The notes under the pieces: model-generated | Seen by the model: only the letters and a program-made list of their open reading frames with translations | What the model was told of the DNA's origin: nothing | Databases searched by the model: none | Position numbers and translations under genes: made by a program | Shown: positions 58,276 through 64,000 of the stretch, piece after piece | Position numbering within the stretch: position 1 is the first letter of the stretch | Layout: each line of letters opens with the position of its first letter | NCBI RefSeq assembly: GCF_002080045.1 | Contig: NZ_MUIN01000003.1 | Coordinates: 317,501-381,500, forward strand | Reading direction: 5' to 3' | Length of the DNA stretch: 64,000 bases | Source of the DNA: Pseudomonas sp. Bc-h | GTDB lineage: Bacteria; Pseudomonadota; Gammaproteobacteria; Pseudomonadales; Pseudomonadaceae

Positions 58276-58980
58276 ATGCACCCGAGCCCGATTGCAGTAC
58301 CTGAAGCCGCCTTCCAGGCGATCCGCAAACTGATCGCCGAGCAGGGCTATGGCCCCGGCGACAGCCTGCCTTCGCAGCGAGATCTGGCGGTCCGGCTGGG
58401 AGTCAGCCGGGCTTCATTACGCGAAGCATTGTCGTCGTTGAGCGCGCTTGGAGTGGTCAGCGTGCAGCCGGGGAAAGGCGTATTCGTCCAAGCGATTTCT
58501 GAACCACAACAGAGCACGAGTGGTTTTTCATGGCCTTATGCGGCCCATGCGTCGCCCTCGGAGACTTTTCAGCTGCGCTATGCGCTGGAAGGCTTCGCCG
58601 CCGGACTGGCGGCAGTCACCCTGACCGCCGATGAGCGCGATGTGCTGGAAGACAACGTCGAAGCCATGCGCCTGGAATTGAAGGCAGGTGATTTCGAGTG
58701 CGCCGCAAAGCTGGATTTCGATTTCCATCGGCGCATTCTGGTCGCCAGTGGTAATCAGGCCATTCTCGGGATCATCACCGCCAGCGCCGACATTTTTCTC
58801 GAAAGCCAGAAGCTGCCTTTCATTCGCGCGGGCAGGGCGATGGAAACCTGGCAGGAACATCGCAAGATCCTCCGGGCCCTGGCGCGCAACGCTTCCGGCC
58901 CTGCGCAGAAGGCGATGCAGGAGCACATCCGAGGTGCAGCGTTGCGCACCGGCATCGTGTTCGTCGCGCCTTCGGCCTGA
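58276..58980 (+). CDS. FadR-subfamily GntR regulator
   Basis: 234 residues. The winged helix (YGPGDSLPSQRDLAVRLGVS, RASLREALSSLSALGVVSVQ) is followed by an FCD domain with the metal/ligand helices (ALEGFAAGLAAVTLTADERD, FDFHRRILVASGN). It lies 258 bases from the divergent transporter genes, so it probably controls them and senses the same ligand or a product. No operator palindrome was identified with confidence. Confidence 0.9.
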   Translation: MHPSPIAVPEAAFQAIRKLIAEQGYGPGDSLPSQRDLAVRLGVSRASLREALSSLSALGVVSVQPGKGVFVQAISEPQQSTSGFSWPYAAHASPSETFQLRYALEGFAAGLAAVTLTADERDVLEDNVEAMRLELKAGDFECAAKLDFDFHRRILVASGNQAILGIITASADIFLESQKLPFIRAGRAMETWQEHRKILRALARNASGPAQKAMQEHIRGAALRTGIVFVAPSA

Positions 58981-59142
58981 TCTGTCAAGTTGGGCGAGAG
59001 CTGGTGCGGTCCGGAACACGTCACTTCAATAAAGCTAGTCATGCAGGTTCATAGCAAGAGACAATCGCCCGCGCCTTCCTGTCACGGCGTGACACAGTTA
59101 TGATGGTCCACGTTTTTTTGCCTATGACCTCGGAGACATCTC

Positions 59143-59472
59143 ATGAGTAGCGACCTTATCAAACACGTCAGCGACGCGAGCTTCGAAGCCGATGTCCTGA
59201 AGGCTAGCGGTCCTGTGCTGGTTGATTATTGGGCTGAGTGGTGTGGCCCATGCAAAATGATCGCTCCGGTTCTGGACGACATCGCCGGCACCTACGAAGG
59301 CAAGCTGACCATTGCCAAACTGAACATTGACGAAAACCAGGAAACCCCGGCCAAGCACGGCGTTCGTGGCATTCCGACCCTGATGTTGTTCAAGGACGGC
59401 GAAGTTGCGGCGACCAAGGTCGGCGCTCTGTCCAAGTCCCAGCTGCAAGCGTTTCTCGACGCCAACATCTGA
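59143..59472 (+). CDS. trxA: Thioredoxin 1
   Basis: 109 residues with active-site cysteines Cys34 and Cys37 in [17 protein letters not shown] and the cis-proline segment [30 protein letters not shown] ribosome site precedes the ATG. rho follows after a terminator, as in most gammaproteobacteria. Confidence 0.98.
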   Translation: MSSDLIKHVSDASFEADVLKASGPVLVDYWAEWCGPCKMIAPVLDDIAGTYEGKLTIAKLNIDENQETPAKHGVRGIPTLMLFKDGEVAATKVGALSKSQLQAFLDANI

Positions 59473-59479
59473 TGGCGCT

Positions 59480-59507
59480 AAAGCCCCGCAAATAGCGGGG
59501 CTTTTTT
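59480..59507 (+). terminator. Rho-independent terminator after trxA
   Basis: AAGCCCCGC and GCGGGGCTT pair around AAATA, followed by TTTTTT. It separates trxA from rho. Confidence 0.93.
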
Positions 59508-59700
59508 CTGGCGTTGCACTAGACGCTTGGAAAATCAAGTGGTACATTCGGCCCCGCAACGGCTTCTCCGTTGCCCCCTGCTAGCCGTCGCCGACGCTCT
59601 CCTTTCGATTTGTACGCGATCCTGTCGCCTTCTCTGCGGCGCGGCCTCATTAAGCCAAAAGCTTAATTTCCCCCTCCATACATGATTACGTCATTCCTAT
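59508..59700 (+). promoter_or_regulatory. rho leader region
   Basis: About 190 bases without a gene, pyrimidine-rich and poor in stable hairpins near the end (CTCTCCTTTCG, TTTCCCCCTCC). A TGGTACATT extended -10-like sequence lies near 59541. Rho is known to attenuate its own leader transcript; this stretch is the natural place for it, but the detail is inference. Confidence 0.4.
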
Positions 59701-60960
<1,260 letters not shown>

Positions 60961-60982
60961 CGCGCTGAACGGCTGTAGAAAG

Positions 60983-61011
60983 ATGGTGTCCCTTTGGGGC
61001 ACCATTTTTTT
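60983..61011 (+). terminator. Rho-independent terminator after rho
   Basis: ATGGTGTCCC and GGGGCACCAT pair around TTT (one wobble), followed by TTTTTTT. Confidence 0.9.
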
Positions 61012-61049
61012 GTCTTTTTTTCGAGTAACAGACCGAGACAAGGAGCGTC

Positions 61050-63014
61050 ATGCATACCTTTGGCAACCGTCGGGATATCGACGGCCTGCGGGCTTTGGCC
61101 GTTATTCCGGTGGTCCTCTACCACTTCGGCTTCGGTGCCTTCAGCGGCGGCTTCGTCGGCGTCGATGTGTTTTTCGTCATCTCCGGCTACCTGATCACCT
61201 CGATCATCTTTCGGGAAATCAGCGCGGGCCGCTTCAGCTTTGTCGATTTCTGGGCCCGCCGTGCCCGTCGCATCCTCCCCGCCCTGAGCGTGCTGATGCT
61301 CGCTGTGATGCTGGTGGGCTGGCTCATCATGCCCGCCAACGACTACTCACAGCTCGGTCGTGCGGTGCGTTATCAGGCGATGTTCATCTCCAACATTCTA
61401 TTCATGCGCCAGGACGGCTATTTCAACCCGGCTTCCGATTTCAAACCGTTGCTGCACACCTGGTCTTTGTCTGTTGAGGAGCAGTACTACATCCTCTTCC
61501 CGCTGCTGATGGTGCTGTTGACGCGGTTCATGCGGCAATGGCGCTGGATGTTGTTCGGGTTGTTGATCGTGTCGTTCGCGCTGAACGTCTGGATCATCAA
61601 GCGTCAGCCCGATGCAGCGTTTTTCCTGCTGCCGATGCGCGCGTGGGAGTTGTTGTGTGGCGCGATGCTGGCGGTCATTCCTGTCTCGGCTCGCAAACTT
61701 TCCTCGTGGACCTATCAAGCTGTCAGTCTGGCTGGCCTTGCGGCGGTGCTGTACGCGATTTTCGGTTTCAACAAATACACGCCGTTCCCCGGCTGGGCCG
61801 CGCTGCTGCCGGTGCTGGGAGCTACGGCGATGATCTGGGCAAACGGCCAGGCGCTCACGTTGGTTGGGCGGTTGCTGAGTCTGCGAGTGATGGTCGGTGT
61901 CGGCCTGGTTTCCTACTCGTGGTACCTGTGGCACTGGCCGGTTTTTGTCTACGCCAACGCGATTTCCGTCGATGGCATGCAAGGTTGGGAGGCAGTCGGC
62001 TGGGTCGTGCTGAGTCTGGCGTTAGCGTGGCTGAGCTGGCGTCTGGTCGAATTGCCGTTCCGTGAGAAGCGCCTGTTGGCGGGGCGCAAACCTGTGCTGG
62101 TCTGCGGACTGGCGGCTCTGTTGGTCGTCGGCGTGGCGGGTCAACTGGTGCGTGAGGCCGACGGTGTGCCGGGGCGTTTGTCCGGGCAGGCAATGCAATA
62201 CGCTCAGGCGCGGGAATGGCAGGAGGGACAAATGGATTGCCTGCTGCAACGGGACAGCCCGGACATGAGCAAAATATGTCGTTTCGGAGGAGGCGAGCAG
62301 GCGGCGCCCGTTCAATTAGTGTGGGGTGACAGCCATGCGGCTGCACTGAAACCTGCGATCGAGGCCGACGCCGAGCGCTACGGAGTTCCGGTATGGCTCG
62401 CCAGTTTGTCCGGATGTCTGCCCATTCTGGGCCATGAAACCCGTCAGCAGTGCCAGGATTTCAATCAGGCTACGCTGCAATCCATTCGCGAGCACAAGAT
62501 CCGCGACGTCGTGCTGGCTGCGCGTTGGAGCCTGTATCTGTACGGCGAAGAAGACGGTGATATGCAGCACGTTCTCTATCGTGACGACAGTCGTCCCGTG
62601 GCCGAGCAGCAAGTGGCCAAGGACCTGACCGCGATGGTTCACAGTTTAAGGGACGCCGGCGCGCGGGTGTGGATCTTCAAGGAAGTGCCACTGCAACGGC
62701 AGGGCACGGTGGCGCGTCTGGCCAGTCTGGCGATGATTGGACGGTCCGCCGAGCGTCTCGGCAGACCCATTGCCGAGCATCTGGCCCGTCAGCAGTTTCT
62801 GAATGCGCTGTTCACTCAATTGAGTCAGCAGGATCCCCAGGTACGCGTGCTCGATCCGACGCCGATGATGTGCCCGGGCGGTATATGCCGCGCCGAGTTC
62901 GATGGCTACTCGCAATACATGGATGAAAATCATCTCTCGGATAAAGGCGGGGAACGCATGAAGCCCCTGCTTGCACCGATCTTCCTCAGTGAAAACGCCA
63001 TTCAAGGCGGATGA
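61050..63014 (+). CDS. Acyltransferase-3/SGNH surface-glycan O-acetylase
   Basis: 654 residues. The N-terminal acyltransferase-3 domain has about ten membrane helices, with NRRDIDGLRALAVIPVVLYH and GVDVFFVISGYLITSIIF carrying the conserved histidine/arginine region. After about residue 380 comes a periplasmic SGNH-type domain with VWGDSHAAALKPAI and the C-terminal DENHLSDKGGERM (Asp/His). Fused proteins of this form O-acetylate lipopolysaccharide or other glycans. It lies alone between rho and ubiD. Confidence 0.9.
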   Translation: MHTFGNRRDIDGLRALAVIPVVLYHFGFGAFSGGFVGVDVFFVISGYLITSIIFREISAGRFSFVDFWARRARRILPALSVLMLAVMLVGWLIMPANDYSQLGRAVRYQAMFISNILFMRQDGYFNPASDFKPLLHTWSLSVEEQYYILFPLLMVLLTRFMRQWRWMLFGLLIVSFALNVWIIKRQPDAAFFLLPMRAWELLCGAMLAVIPVSARKLSSWTYQAVSLAGLAAVLYAIFGFNKYTPFPGWAALLPVLGATAMIWANGQALTLVGRLLSLRVMVGVGLVSYSWYLWHWPVFVYANAISVDGMQGWEAVGWVVLSLALAWLSWRLVELPFREKRLLAGRKPVLVCGLAALLVVGVAGQLVREADGVPGRLSGQAMQYAQAREWQEGQMDCLLQRDSPDMSKICRFGGGEQAAPVQLVWGDSHAAALKPAIEADAERYGVPVWLASLSGCLPILGHETRQQCQDFNQATLQSIREHKIRDVVLAARWSLYLYGEEDGDMQHVLYRDDSRPVAEQQVAKDLTAMVHSLRDAGARVWIFKEVPLQRQGTVARLASLAMIGRSAERLGRPIAEHLARQQFLNALFTQLSQQDPQVRVLDPTPMMCPGGICRAEFDGYSQYMDENHLSDKGGERMKPLLAPIFLSENAIQGG

Positions 63015-63087
63015 TTGAGCGCTCGACAGCTGCTGTCGGCCGTCAGAGCAGGTAGGATGTGCATCTATTTGTTAAGTGGCCGGGTTA

Positions 63088-64000
63088 ATGAAATTCAAGG
63101 ATCTACGGGATTTCGTGCAGCAGCTTGAGCAGCGCGGAGAGTTGAAACGCATCCAGGTGCCCATTTCCCCTGTGCTGGAGATGACCGAAGTCTGTGACCG
63201 TACCCTGCGCAACAAAGGGCCGGCACTGCTGTTCGAGAACCCGACCGGCTTCGATATTCCGGTACTCGGTAACCTCTTCGGTACGCCTGAGCGTGTGGCG
63301 ATGGGCATGGGCGCCGAGTCCACCGAAGAGCTGCGCGAAATCGGCAAACTGCTGGCCTTCCTGAAAGAGCCCGAGCCGCCGAAGGGCCTGAAAGACGCCT
63401 GGTCGAAGCTGCCGATCTTCAAGAAAGTCATCGCCATGGCGCCGAAAGTCGTCAAGGACGCACCTTGCCAGGAAGTGATCATCGAAGGTGATGACGTCGA
63501 TCTGGGCATGCTCCCGGTGCAGACCTGCTGGCCAGGCGATGTTGGTCCGCTGATCACCTGGGGGCTGACGGTCACCAAGGGTCCGAACAAGGACCGCCAG
63601 AACCTGGGTATCTATCGCCAGCAGGTGATCGGGCGCAACAAGGTCATCATGCGCTGGCTCAGCCATCGCGGGGGCGCGCTGGATTTCAAGGAATGGTGCG
63701 ACAAGCATCCAGGCCAGCCATTCCCGGTTTCTGTAGCCTTGGGAGCTGACCCTGCCACCATTCTTGGTGCTGTGACACCTGTGCCGGACAGCCTGTCCGA
63801 GTACGCTTTCGCGGGTCTGCTGCGCGGCAACCGCACCGAGCTGATCAAATGCCGTGGCAATGATCTGCAAGTGCCGTCGAGCGCCGAGATCGTGCTTGAA
63901 GGCGTGATTCATCCGGGCGAAATGGCCGACGAAGGCCCATATGGCGACCACACCGGCTACTACAACGAAGTCGACAGCTTCCCGGTGTTCACCGTCGAGC
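63088..64000 (+). CDS. ubiD: UbiD 4-hydroxy-3-polyprenylbenzoate decarboxylase, 5' part
   Basis: 304 codons before the window edge; the full protein is near 488 residues. [20 protein letters not shown], then [20 protein letters not shown] with the prenylated-FMN/metal region and [19 protein letters not shown] with catalytic Glu/Asp residues identify it. It decarboxylates a ubiquinone precursor using prenyl-FMN. The ATG at 63088 matches the family start. Confidence 0.95.
   Translation, partial: MKFKDLRDFVQQLEQRGELKRIQVPISPVLEMTEVCDRTLRNKGPALLFENPTGFDIPVLGNLFGTPERVAMGMGAESTEELREIGKLLAFLKEPEPPKGLKDAWSKLPIFKKVIAMAPKVVKDAPCQEVIIEGDDVDLGMLPVQTCWPGDVGPLITWGLTVTKGPNKDRQNLGIYRQQVIGRNKVIMRWLSHRGGALDFKEWCDKHPGQPFPVSVALGADPATILGAVTPVPDSLSEYAFAGLLRGNRTELIKCRGNDLQVPSSAEIVLEGVIHPGEMADEGPYGDHTGYYNEVDSFPVFTVE

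Overview
The window is chromosomal DNA of a fluorescent pseudomonad, most like the Pseudomonas syringae group. The basis is the gene order comM, ubiK, glnK-amtB, sutA, xerC-dapF-lysA, cyaA, argH, algZ-algR, hemCD, rsd/algQ, algP, ppk/ppx, trxA-rho, ubiD, together with REP-type intergenic palindromes and high GC content. It divides into a mobile-DNA region (1 to about 12111) and an ordinary core backbone (12112 to 64000).

Accessory region, 1-12111. The first 3 kb carry the 3' end of an AAA ATPase gene and a complete subtilase gene, the two parts of an IetAS-type defence/plasmid-stability module. Next comes a three-gene minus-strand cassette (MFS carrier, maleate isomerase, LysR regulator) with IS21-like terminal arms on both sides; on the left side two arms are fused into a 51-bp perfect palindrome. 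A malate synthase G gene broken by one frameshift follows, then a pile-up of IS66, IS21 and IS630 remnants. The last part is AT-rich: a degenerate tyrosine-recombinase-like gene and an unknown gene with a perfect (AGT)27 tract encoding polyserine. The region ends inside comM, which is cut off after codon 281. The boundary ends in ACA, is followed by ACCGC, and has two related 14-bp motifs just inside it. This looks like the terminus of a Tn7-like (Tn6022/AbaR-type) island in comM; the other end and the rest of comM lie outside the window.

Backbone, 12112-31107. A HigBA/GraTA toxin-antitoxin pair sits between comM and ubiK. glnK-amtB has a candidate NtrC site and sigma-54 promoter upstream. 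yjbQ and sutA follow. A compact minus-strand operon lptM-lysA-dapF-DUF484-xerC-yigB faces cyaY-DUF1289. Then come cyaA, two small conserved genes, a glutathione transferase gene and argH, and the algZ-algR two-component pair.

Backbone, 31108-64000. hemC-hemD-hemX-hemY, dsbB-like, rsd/algQ, an FKBP isomerase and the repeat-rich algP follow, then an ABC-F ATPase and a LysE exporter. A four-gene envelope lipoprotein operon (COG3014, ycfL, lpoB-like, CsgG-like) is followed by an FTR1 iron permease with a cytochrome c domain and a candidate Fur box. After elbB, a sterol-desaturase-family gene and dedA come ppk (with a Pho box) and ppx, which converge on a shared palindrome. An amino-acid ABC transporter diverges from a FadR-type regulator. 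trxA, rho, an acyltransferase-SGNH gene and the start of ubiD close the window. No tRNA, rRNA or CRISPR array was seen.
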